A DNA stretch of 28,217 nucleotides from Planctomycetota bacterium (GTDB lineage: Bacteria; Planctomycetota; UBA8108; UBA1146; JAJFFE01), in NCBI GenBank assembly GCA_020425835.1, contig JAGQRC010000002.1, positions 1 to 28,217 of the forward strand, in the 5' to 3' direction. Each line of letters starts with the position of its first letter. Position 1 is the first letter of the stretch. The notes beneath the pieces are model-generated. The model saw only the letters and a program-made list of their open reading frames with translations, was not told the origin of the DNA and made no database searches. The translations under genes and the position numbers were made by a program. Positions 1 through 7,114 of this stretch are shown here, piece after piece.

Positions 1-23
1 CGGGAGTGCTGGCCGACGGAAGC

Positions 24-66
24 TCGGGCTCTCGGCCGGAATGGGTTTTTCAACGGGCTCCTAGGC
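24..66 (-). repeat. Dispersed ~43-bp TAG/CATTCCGG repeat, copy A
   Basis: Read on the minus strand this stretch begins GCCTAG, has CCGTTGAAAAA in the middle, then CATTCCGG, and ends GAGAGCCCGA. It matches the copy at 27418-27459 at about 39 of 43 positions and is clearly related to the copy at 22531-22571. It shows no strong hairpin. Its TAG falls at 61-63 and closes a 75-codon minus-strand reading frame that I do not accept as a gene. The orientation is the same as the 27418 copy, so any partner inverted copy would lie left of the window. It may be a solo transposon end or a REP-like element. Confidence 0.75.
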
Positions 67-148
67 CGGCCCGCTCCGCCGACCGCCCCCCACCGCGACG
101 ACCGACAAAGGGAGCCCAAACGTCCTGTCGCCCCCGCGAAACGACCGG

Positions 149-154
149 TATAGT
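149..154 (+). promoter_or_regulatory. Candidate -10 element (TATAGT) upstream of the first dockerin gene
   Basis: TATAGT matches the sigma70-type -10 consensus at five of six positions and sits about 85 nt before the chosen ATG. The -35 position holds only a weak match. The rest of 67-239 shows no other feature besides the ribosome binding site. Confidence 0.3.
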
Positions 155-239
155 CGCGGTCTGGAGATCGGGCTGAACTCCACCACCTCACTGAACTGTC
201 GCACGCTCTGACCCCGGCCTGACCGAGGAGGTGTCTCCG

Positions 240-2168
240 ATGGCCCGTCGCTACGCGTCTGCCCGTAACGCGCTCCACTCGTCCTCACTGCTGTCCCTGT
301 GGGCCACTCTTCTTCTGTTCGTACTGTCGTCCGGCTCCGCGCGTGCCGCGATGGAGATCCTCGTTCTCGAGACCGGTGGACCGGGCGTCACGGAGATGGC
401 GCTGACGAACTACGGCTACCCGGTGGAGATCACCTTCACCGGCCCCGACTTCAATGTGCGCCTCGACGACGGGACCGAGTGGGATCTCGTCATCATCGAT
501 GACCCGACCACGACGTTCGACACGATTCCGCTGCAGATGTACATCGACGCGGGGGGACGGGCGATCGTGAACTACGGCGCCATCGCCAGCGACCCGGCGC
601 TCCAGATGACGCTCGGGATCTCGTCGACCGATCAGCTCCTCGCACCCGCCGACCTCTTCGCCTGGGATCTCACCCCTCCGACCATGGATTTCCATCCCGT
701 CTGGGACCTGCTCGTCCCGTTGAGCGTGCTTCCCGACACCGGCACCGCCGGCGCGGATGTCGGAACGCGTTTCACGGTGGCCGTCGGAGCGAACGGGGTC
801 GGTGGTTTCACCCCCACACCGATGCCGAGCGAGGCCGGCATCGTGATCGCCAACGGCGATCGAACGGTGGCGATCGGTCACGACTTCGACACGATCGACG
901 CGCTGACCGCCGAGCCCTTCGTCCAGAACACGGCGACCTGGTTGTTGCGAGGCGGCTGCGTTCCGATCGACATCTTCGAGTGCTCGGCCGATTGCAACAC
1001 CGGGACGGTTCTCCTCGAGTGGAGGATCTTCAACGGCGGGGCACCGCCATCCGGAATCGAGATCCTCTTCAACGGCTCACCGCTCCCCGGGGCACCGCCC
1101 CCGTGTCAGCCTCCGATGTCCGGCTCTTGCGCCATGAGCTTCTCGCACCAACCGGGTCCCGGTGTTCACCAGTACGCGATTCGATGCCTCTGCCCGTTCG
1201 GCTACAGCGAGGACGAGTGCCGTGTCGTGGTGGAGCGACGCAGCCTGATCTGGCGCGCAGAGCTTTCGGGAGGGATCACCGACAGCTCGGCCGCGGTCGC
1301 GTCGGCGCTCGATGCACTCGGTGAGTCCTACGAAGTCGTCGATACGCTCGACGGCGCCGCGTGCCCGATCCAGTCGAACGAGCGGATCTTCGCGCTCCTC
1401 GGGACCTTTCCCGACAACCACGTGCTGACCTCCATCGAGGCGCAGGTGCTCGAGGCGCACGTCCTCGCAGGCGGCTCCGTCTACATCGAGGGCAGCAACA
1501 CGTGGGGCTTCGATCCGCTCACGGTGTTCTCGCAGGTGGACGGCGTGGACGACCTGGCGCTCGACGGCGATGACTCGTGCCTCGCGCTGAGCGGCGCCGA
1601 CTTCGGCTCCGCCCAGTTCAGCGGCTTCGACGCGACCTACGTCCAGGACCAGATCGGCGACGACTCCACCGACCGGCTGACCCCCGCGACGACCGACGCG
1701 CTGGGATCCAACAGCGCCGTGGTGTGGCAGGCGATCGATCCGGCGCTCGGCGTGCCCCTCTACGCGACGGGGATCTATCACGACACGCCGGTCGGCTTCG
1801 GTAAGGTGCTCAGTCAGTCCTGGGAGTTCGGCGGCTACGACGGAGACCGCGTCGCGCTGATGGGCGCGATCCTCGGCGCTCTCGATGTGACCCCGGTCTT
1901 CTCGCGCGGGGACGCCAACGACGACGGCGCGCTCGACATCGCGGATGCGATCTACTTGCTGAACCATCTCTTCGTCGGGGGGCCCGGTCCGCACTGCGAA
2001 TCGAGCGCCGATGCCAACGACGACGACGCCCTCGACCTCGGCGACGTCGTCACCCTTCTGACCGCGATCTTCTCCGGCGGCGCCCCACTCGCGCCTCCCT
2101 ACCCGAACTGCGGTCCGGACCCGACGGTCGGTGCGCTCGACTGCGGGATCAGCGCCGGCTGCCCGTGA
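240..2168 (+). CDS. Secreted FnIII-like / conserved 'YIEG' domain / dockerin-type protein
   Basis: This is an exported protein of 642 aa. I start at ATG 240 because AGGAGGTG at 226-233 is a near-perfect ribosome binding site 6 nt upstream; a GTG at 231 lies inside that site. Residues 1-37 form a signal peptide (hydrophobic core LLSLWATLLLFVL, ending ARA). Residues ~38-240 are an unassigned domain starting EILVLETGGPG. Residues ~245-335 are FnIII/Ig-like and cysteine-rich. Residues ~337-550 carry a domain with LGTFPDNHVLT, SVYIEG and EFGGYDGDR that recurs in the protein at 16333-18972. Residues ~556-620 form a dockerin-like EF-hand pair (RGDANDDG, ADANDDDALDLGD). The C-terminus is CGPDPTVGALDC...CP. 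The dockerin-like pair suggests Ca2+-dependent assembly or surface anchoring, but no enzymatic motif is visible. The function of the conserved domain is unknown. Confidence 0.9.
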   Translation: MARRYASARNALHSSSLLSLWATLLLFVLSSGSARAAMEILVLETGGPGVTEMALTNYGYPVEITFTGPDFNVRLDDGTEWDLVIIDDPTTTFDTIPLQMYIDAGGRAIVNYGAIASDPALQMTLGISSTDQLLAPADLFAWDLTPPTMDFHPVWDLLVPLSVLPDTGTAGADVGTRFTVAVGANGVGGFTPTPMPSEAGIVIANGDRTVAIGHDFDTIDALTAEPFVQNTATWLLRGGCVPIDIFECSADCNTGTVLLEWRIFNGGAPPSGIEILFNGSPLPGAPPPCQPPMSGSCAMSFSHQPGPGVHQYAIRCLCPFGYSEDECRVVVERRSLIWRAELSGGITDSSAAVASALDALGESYEVVDTLDGAACPIQSNERIFALLGTFPDNHVLTSIEAQVLEAHVLAGGSVYIEGSNTWGFDPLTVFSQVDGVDDLALDGDDSCLALSGADFGSAQFSGFDATYVQDQIGDDSTDRLTPATTDALGSNSAVVWQAIDPALGVPLYATGIYHDTPVGFGKVLSQSWEFGGYDGDRVALMGAILGALDVTPVFSRGDANDDGALDIADAIYLLNHLFVGGPGPHCESSADANDDDALDLGDVVTLLTAIFSGGAPLAPPYPNCGPDPTVGALDCGISAGCP

Positions 2169-2511
2169 CGGGCGAAGGACGGCTACGGTTCTGGTCGAAG
2201 CACACCATCGCAAACTCTCGACGAGTCGGACACTCTCGCTCGGGACGACGCGAACGATCGGGGTGTCGCATTGACCCGACGCTCCGGTCGTTCTAGTGTG
2301 CGGTCCGAGAAGTTCGTGGAGTGGAGCGAAGTCATCGACGACTCGACGCGGAGGTGAGCTTCTTCGAGGAGCTCGTCGAGGAGACGGCGTCTTCGAGGAT
2401 ACAGCGTCGTCGAGGATCGGTGTCTCGCCCATGGACCTCCGGGTCGGTGTGTGCGCCCGGAGTGTGTGATTCGAGCCGTCGGTCGCATCGGCGGCGGACG
2501 GGTTCGGGCTC
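2169..2511 (+). other. 343-bp intergenic region with one promoter candidate
   Basis: No gene is supported here. The only clear signal is the TTGACC/TAGTGT pair at 2271-2299. Downstream of it the DNA is rich in TCGAGGA and GTCGTCGAGGA runs (about 2370-2415), which look like low-complexity sequence rather than coding. If the promoter is real, the leader to the next gene would be about 200 nt long. I see no terminator with a T tract after the first gene. Confidence 0.5.
2271..2299 (+). promoter_or_regulatory. Candidate sigma70-type promoter for the lipoprotein gene
   Basis: TTGACC (2271-2276) is separated by exactly 17 nt from TAGTGT (2294-2299). The -35 box matches five of six consensus bases and the -10 box keeps T, A and the final T. 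This is the best-spaced pair in the intergenic region. Confidence 0.4.
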
Positions 2512-3084
2512 ATGCCGAAACGCGAAGTCTGGACGTCGCGCACGGAGTTGGTGCTGCGCGTCCTCCCCCTGGCGATGGTGCTCGCGAGTGTGTCCTCGTG
2601 TGATCGTCCCGTGGCGCCAGCGCCGAACGAGCCGCGCCCGGTCGAGGTGCGCGGTCGATCGGTGCTCCGAGGATCCATCGCATCGGCGCCGGACGTGAGC
2701 GACGAACGGGCGGTCGGGTACCCGTCTGGACGCGTCGTCCTCGTACCCCGTTCGTCGCTGGGCGCGCTGTCGAAGCGTGTCGGGCTCGAGATCGATCCCG
2801 CTCGGAGCCGAAGTCGCGAGTTCGACTTCGACGCCGGGGCCTTCGGGCTCACGGTCGCGTCGGGGTTGCTCGACTCGAGTGGCTCGTTCGAGCTCCAGAT
2901 CCCGGACTCGGTCCCGCGCTCGGACCTCGTGCTCTTCGTGCTGAACCTGGGCTCGTCGCACCCCGATCCGTCCTCCGTCCCTGCCTTCGTGTACGGGTGG
3001 GCACCGGTGACGCCCGACGGCGCCGGAGCGGCCACCCTGGATCTGGTCTACGACGGTGAGGCGCGTCGCTTGAAGCGACGGTGA
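2512..3084 (+). CDS. Small predicted lipoprotein, function unknown
   Basis: A 190-aa protein with a basic N-terminus (MPKREVWTSRTE), a hydrophobic stretch LVLRVLPLAMVLASV and a lipobox-like VSSC with Cys30 as the likely lipidated residue. The mature part begins with a proline-rich linker (DRPVAPAPNEPRPVEV) and continues as a probable single beta-rich domain (SVLRGSIASAPD..., SSGSFELQIPDS, LVLFVLNLGSS, AATLDLVYDG), reminiscent of small carboxypeptidase-regulatory or Ig-like folds, though I cannot assign it. It ends 37 nt before the vWA-metalloprotease gene on the same strand, so co-transcription is plausible. No strong ribosome binding site precedes the ATG. Confidence 0.75.
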   Translation: MPKREVWTSRTELVLRVLPLAMVLASVSSCDRPVAPAPNEPRPVEVRGRSVLRGSIASAPDVSDERAVGYPSGRVVLVPRSSLGALSKRVGLEIDPARSRSREFDFDAGAFGLTVASGLLDSSGSFELQIPDSVPRSDLVLFVLNLGSSHPDPSSVPAFVYGWAPVTPDGAGAATLDLVYDGEARRLKRR

Positions 3085-3121
3085 TCCCTCTTCCGCCTTC
3101 CAAACCTCGAGAGGAGCTCCC

Positions 3122-6100
3122 GTGACTCGTTCACTCCGGGCACTGACGATCGCACTCGGGATGACATCGGTCGGACTCGTGTCGTGGGTGGAGGCGGGCC
3201 CGACCTGTCCTCCGAAGGAGATCCTCTTCCTGATGGATGGCTCCGGCAGCATCAGTGCGGCGGACTTCGCGATCGAGAAAGACGGACTGCAGGCGGCGAT
3301 CTCCAATCCGAATCTCGTCCCGTTGAACGGAACGATCGCGCTCGGGCTCGTCCAGTTCGGGAACGGGTCCACGACGGTGGAGCTCCCGTTGACGACGATC
3401 GCGTCCGCCACGGAGCGCGATGCGGTTCTGGCGGCGATCGCCGCGATCGTCCAGCTGGGCGGAAGCACGAACCCTGGCGATGCGATCAACACTGCTGCAG
3501 CGGAGTTCGCGACATCGGTGTGCGATCCCGCGGGCGGGTCGCAGCAGCTGTGCCTGATCACCGACGGTCTGCCGAACGATGGTGCGGACACCGCGACGGC
3601 GCTCGCGACCGCGCAAGCGAGCAGCTGGGGGCTCGACGGTTTCGGTGTGCTGGCGATCGAGGATCCGGGCGCGTTCAGCGCGGCGGATGCCGAGGCGTTC
3701 TACGGCCCACTGGTCTTCGGCGGTGGAGGCGTCACCGTCGTCGCGAACGCGGTCGAGTTCGCGAACTTCGCCGGGCCGACCTGCTTCGGCGACGCGTTGC
3801 GGCTGGTGGGGTTCGAGGTCAACCAAGCGATCCAGGACTGGAACAACACGGTGCAGCTGATCGATGGCAAGCGGACCTGGGTTCGTTGCCACCTCGAGCC
3901 GGCCGACCCGATGGTCACGCAGACCGTCGCACAGGCTCGTCTGCGCGGCTACCGTGACGGCGTCGAGCTCCCGCTCTCCCCGCTGACGGCGATCAATCCC
4001 GGGGGTCAGGTCATCGCACGCCAGAATGCGGTCGATCGTCGCGACATCCTCACTGCGAGTCTGAACTTCATCCTCCCGACCTCCTGGGCGAGTGGAGACC
4101 TCGTGCTGGAGCTCGAGGCGGTCGGCGCAGGCATCGACTGCTCGCCCGCCGCGGCGATGGACGACGACTGCACGACCTCCGTTCCGCTGACGTTCGCTCC
4201 TTCCGACCGCCCGGAGATTCGTTGGGTAAGGGTCTCCTGGACGGACCTCGCGGGCTGCACGTTCACGCCGACCGTGCTCCAGTCGTGGGAGCTGCGCAAC
4301 CGCTTCAACGCGATCTTCCCGATCCGCACCCACGTGCGCACGACCGACACCCATACCTACGGTGGTGAGCTCGACGACGAGGATGATCTCCCGATCCTGA
4401 GCGACTTGAACTCGGAGCTCCGCACCAAGCGCTTCTTCGATCTCTGCTGGGGCGGGATCTTCGGCTGTGACGAGATCTACTACGGAATCCTCTGGAACGC
4501 CAACGTCGGAGGTCTCGCGATCTCGATCGACAGTTCGGTCTCCTCCGGCGAGATGCCCGCCGCCGACTTCACGTATGGTCGCAACCGGCACGCGCACGAG
4601 ATCGGACACAACCTCGGCCGGCGACACGCGACGTTCTGCGGCGCCGAGAGCTCCGTCGCGACCGCGTTCCCCTACACCGCCATGATCGGCGGCGAAGAGC
4701 GGGCGACGCTCGGCCCGATGGACCTGACCGACGATGACTTCATCTTCGGCATGGATACCTATGCCCGCCGGGTGGTCGACCCCAACGACAACTACGAATT
4801 GATGAGCTACTGCATCCCGGGTCGATACCGCTGGATCTCCAAGCACACGTACGACGCCGTCAAGACGGCCATCGATGACACCTTCCCGGCCGGAGGAGCG
4901 ACCGGACCCGCGGGTCCGTACGCGATCTACTCCGGGCGGATCGACCTCGCCACCGACACCGCGATCCTTCAGCCGACGATCATCATCGACGCCCCCGCCG
5001 GACCGCCGCTGCCCGATCTCGGGACGTACTCGCTCCGCACGTTCGATGCGACGGACACCATGGTCGCGTCGGTCGACTTCGCGATCGATGCGCAAGAGGC
5101 CGACCTGGCGTGCTCCTGCGACGCCTGCCGAGCAACCCGGGACCAGGGCGCCGGTGGCGCGGGTGGGGTCGATCCCTCGACCGCGCACTTCATCGTTCCG
5201 GTGCCGTACGACCCGAGCGTCGTGCGGGTGACCGTGGTGCACGGCGGCTTCGACATCGCCGAGCGCCTCGCGAGTGCCCACGCGCCGACCATCTCGATCA
5301 TCTTCCCCGCCGGCGGCGAGACGCTCGCGACCGACGACCTGACCTTCACCTGGGACAGTGCGGATGACGATGCAGACGCGCTCGTCCACCTCGTCCAGTA
5401 CAGCCCGGACGACGGCGTCTCGTGGCAGACCCTCGCGGTGGCGACCCCTGCGGAGTCCATCACCGTGCCACGCGCCGAGCTGACCGCAGGCACCTCCGCT
5501 CGGCTGCGAGTCTACGCCAGCGACGGCTTCCACTCCGCGGAGGCGACCTCGGCCCCGTTCACCGTCGCGAACAATCCCCCCGGCGTGTCGATCCTCGCGC
5601 CACGGCAAGGCTCGTTCTACACGGCGGTCCAGACGCTCTACCTGCGGTGCGTCGCCGAGGATCGAGAGGAGGGTGAGCTGCCGGGAACCTCGTCGAGCTG
5701 GTCGTCGGACGTCGACGGCTTCCTCGGCATCGGCGACGACCTCGAGCTCTCGGCCGCAGTCCTCTCCGACGGCGTGCACAACATCACCTGCACTGCGACG
5801 GACGCCACCGGCGCGACGGCGACGGACAGCGTCGCGATCGTGAAGGCGACGATCTTCGAGTTCATGGACTGCAACGCGAACGAGGTTTCCGACCTCATCG
5901 ATGTCGCCGACGGAACCAGCCCGGACTGCAACGTCAACTTCATCCCGGACGAGTGCGACATCGCCGCCGGCTTCAGCGGAGACTGCAATGGGAACGGTGT
6001 TCCCGACGAGTGCGACATTGCCAGCGGACTCGAGACCGACTGCAACTCGAACGGAGTGCCGGACTCGTGCGACATCTCGACCGGGGCGAGCGGCGACTGC

Positions 6101-6685
6101 AACGGCAACGGCGTCCCGGATGAGTGCGACATCGCGATCGGACTCGAAGTCGACTGCAACGGCAACGGCATTCCGGACTCGTGGGATCTGAGCTCGGGTT
6201 CCTCGTTCGACTGCAACCTCAACGGGACTCCGGACGAGTGCGACATCGCCGCGGGGTCGGAGACGGACTGCAACCTCGACGGTGTTCCGGATGCCTGCGA
6301 ACTCGCGTCGGGGTTCGCGAAGGACTGCAATTCCAACGGCATCATCGACGAATGTGACATCGCGAGCGGATTCTCGAGCGACACGAATGGCGACGGGATC
6401 CCGGACGAGTGCGCTCTCTTCATCCGCGGCGACGCCAATGTCGACGGCATGCTGGGCCTCGACGACGCGATCTCGATTCTCGAGTACCTCGCGGGGACCG
6501 ACCCGACGATCTGTCTCGACGCCGACGACGTGGATGACGACGGCGAGGTCAACATCGTCGATCCGATCTTCCTGCTCTCCTACCTTTTCACGAGTGGAGC
6601 GATGCCGCCTTCGCCGAGTTTCTGCGGTCAGGATCCGTCCCTCGACGACCTGGACTGCTTCGGCCCCGTGACGAGCTGTCCATAA
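3122..6685 (+). CDS. Secreted vWA / metzincin-like protease with EF-hand repeats and dockerin
   Basis: A 1187-aa secreted multidomain protein. The start is GTG 3122, with GAGGAG at 3111-3116 five nt upstream. A signal peptide covers residues ~1-25. A von Willebrand A domain follows, with the MIDAS motif DGSGS at 39-43 and ITDGLPNDG further on, for metal-dependent ligand binding. Residues ~215-640 contain a probable zinc protease: HEIGHNLGRRH at 492-502 fits HExxHxxGxxH, and LMSYC at ~560-564 fits a metzincin Met-turn. Two Ig/PKD-like domains follow (~710-910), then ten 19-residue DCNxNGxPDECDIA repeats (916-1097) that look like Ca2+-binding thrombospondin-3/EF-hand loops, then a dockerin-like pair from 1102 (RGDANVDG). 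The tail is CGQDPSLDDLDC...CP. It probably degrades or binds extracellular protein. The exact peptidase family is not settled; catalysis is inferred from the motif only. Confidence 0.92.
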   Translation: MTRSLRALTIALGMTSVGLVSWVEAGPTCPPKEILFLMDGSGSISAADFAIEKDGLQAAISNPNLVPLNGTIALGLVQFGNGSTTVELPLTTIASATERDAVLAAIAAIVQLGGSTNPGDAINTAAAEFATSVCDPAGGSQQLCLITDGLPNDGADTATALATAQASSWGLDGFGVLAIEDPGAFSAADAEAFYGPLVFGGGGVTVVANAVEFANFAGPTCFGDALRLVGFEVNQAIQDWNNTVQLIDGKRTWVRCHLEPADPMVTQTVAQARLRGYRDGVELPLSPLTAINPGGQVIARQNAVDRRDILTASLNFILPTSWASGDLVLELEAVGAGIDCSPAAAMDDDCTTSVPLTFAPSDRPEIRWVRVSWTDLAGCTFTPTVLQSWELRNRFNAIFPIRTHVRTTDTHTYGGELDDEDDLPILSDLNSELRTKRFFDLCWGGIFGCDEIYYGILWNANVGGLAISIDSSVSSGEMPAADFTYGRNRHAHEIGHNLGRRHATFCGAESSVATAFPYTAMIGGEERATLGPMDLTDDDFIFGMDTYARRVVDPNDNYELMSYCIPGRYRWISKHTYDAVKTAIDDTFPAGGATGPAGPYAIYSGRIDLATDTAILQPTIIIDAPAGPPLPDLGTYSLRTFDATDTMVASVDFAIDAQEADLACSCDACRATRDQGAGGAGGVDPSTAHFIVPVPYDPSVVRVTVVHGGFDIAERLASAHAPTISIIFPAGGETLATDDLTFTWDSADDDADALVHLVQYSPDDGVSWQTLAVATPAESITVPRAELTAGTSARLRVYASDGFHSAEATSAPFTVANNPPGVSILAPRQGSFYTAVQTLYLRCVAEDREEGELPGTSSSWSSDVDGFLGIGDDLELSAAVLSDGVHNITCTATDATGATATDSVAIVKATIFEFMDCNANEVSDLIDVADGTSPDCNVNFIPDECDIAAGFSGDCNGNGVPDECDIASGLETDCNSNGVPDSCDISTGASGDCNGNGVPDECDIAIGLEVDCNGNGIPDSWDLSSGSSFDCNLNGTPDECDIAAGSETDCNLDGVPDACELASGFAKDCNSNGIIDECDIASGFSSDTNGDGIPDECALFIRGDANVDGMLGLDDAISILEYLAGTDPTICLDADDVDDDGEVNIVDPIFLLSYLFTSGAMPPSPSFCGQDPSLDDLDCFGPVTSCP
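5867..6412 (+). repeat. Ten in-frame 57-nt coding repeats (DCNGNGVPDECDI type)
   Basis: Nine full 19-codon units plus a terminal partial unit encode DCNxNGxPDxCDIxxGxxx. The first (DCNANEVSDLIDV) and sixth (ending PDSWDL) units have lost some of the cysteines or acidic residues, while the rest keep them. The last begins DTNGDGIPDEC, closer to a canonical Ca2+-binding loop. The array is coding and is not a CRISPR. Confidence 0.9.
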
Positions 6686-6712
6686 CGGCCCGTCGTCGGG
6701 GGACGGCGTCCC

Positions 6713-6744
6713 CGACCGAGCCCCCCGTGGTGGGGACTCGGTCG
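6713..6744 (+). terminator. Strong hairpin after the protease gene, terminator-like without T tract
   Basis: CGACCGAG (6713-6720) pairs with CTCGGTCG (6737-6744), and the inner CCCC and GGGG extend the stem around one unpaired A. It starts 28 nt after the stop codon. An alternative hairpin, GTCGGGG (6695-6701) with CCCCGAC (6710-6716), shares bases with it, so the two are mutually exclusive. There is no T run, so intrinsic termination is only likely. Confidence 0.45.
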
Positions 6745-6857
6745 CTCGATCGGGACCGGCCGAGCTCGGCGCGAGAATCTCCGGAAACTCGGTGGATCGG
6801 GACGCGAAACGTCGTATTCGTCACAGCGCTCGTCCTCACGGATTGGCGTCACCCAGT

Positions 6858-6886
6858 GCCCCGCCGCCTTGGCCAGGTGGCGGGGC
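6858..6886. other. 11-bp stem-loop of unknown role
   Basis: GCCCCGCCGCC (6858-6868) pairs with GGTGGCGGGGC (6876-6886), with one G-T pair, around the 7-nt loop TTGGCCA. It lies 173 nt after one gene and 229 nt before the next. No T tract follows on either strand. It could be a protein-binding site, an RNA leader structure or a weak terminator. Confidence 0.45.
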
Positions 6887-7100
6887 TTAGTTCTCCTCGT
6901 ACTACCCTTCCCCCGAAGATCGAAATCCGACGGCTGTCGCGGATCGTCGTTATCGGCCAATGCTCCGCTGGCGAGAGCGTGTCCGTCCGAAGCGGACAGC
7001 GCGCTGTGAATCCGCGTGTTACGCCGACCACTCCCTGGGTCTCCGCCGACGATGGACGGGACTCAAGCCCGGACTCCTCCCCAGTCGATGATCGAGGGGC

Positions 7101-7107
7101 AAAGGAG
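7101..7107 (+). promoter_or_regulatory. Ribosome binding site fixing the histidine kinase start
   Basis: AAAGGAG lies 7 nt before GTG 7115. This favours the GTG over the upstream ATG at 7088 or the first in-frame codon at 7016, and puts two membrane helices right at the N-terminus of the protein. Confidence 0.6.
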
Positions 7108-7114
7108 CGCCGAC

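Larger units (their letters stand above)
6686..7114. other. 429-bp intergenic region with two strong hairpins
   Basis: No gene is supported. It contains overlapping hairpins just after the protease stop (6695-6744) and an 11-bp stem at 6858-6886. A third small inverted repeat (GTCCG...CGGAC) lies near 6981-6997. The reading frame of the downstream histidine kinase is open back to 7016, but the sequence before 7115 does not look like protein and the ribosome binding site favours 7115. Confidence 0.5.

Noticed and set aside
61..288. 75-aa minus-strand ORF ending in copy A of the repeat
   Set aside because: It overlaps the well-supported start of the secreted protein, has an Arg/Gly/Pro-rich composition typical of antisense frames in high-GC DNA, and shows no ribosome binding site or motif.
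3131..5779. 882-aa minus-strand ORF opposite the vWA-metalloprotease gene
   Set aside because: It is an antisense frame with no start signal and no family motifs. The plus strand carries clear catalytic and structural motifs.
5867..6412. CRISPR-like regular array
   Set aside because: The repeats are 57 nt, in frame, vary mainly at degenerate positions and have no spacers; they encode EF-hand-like units.
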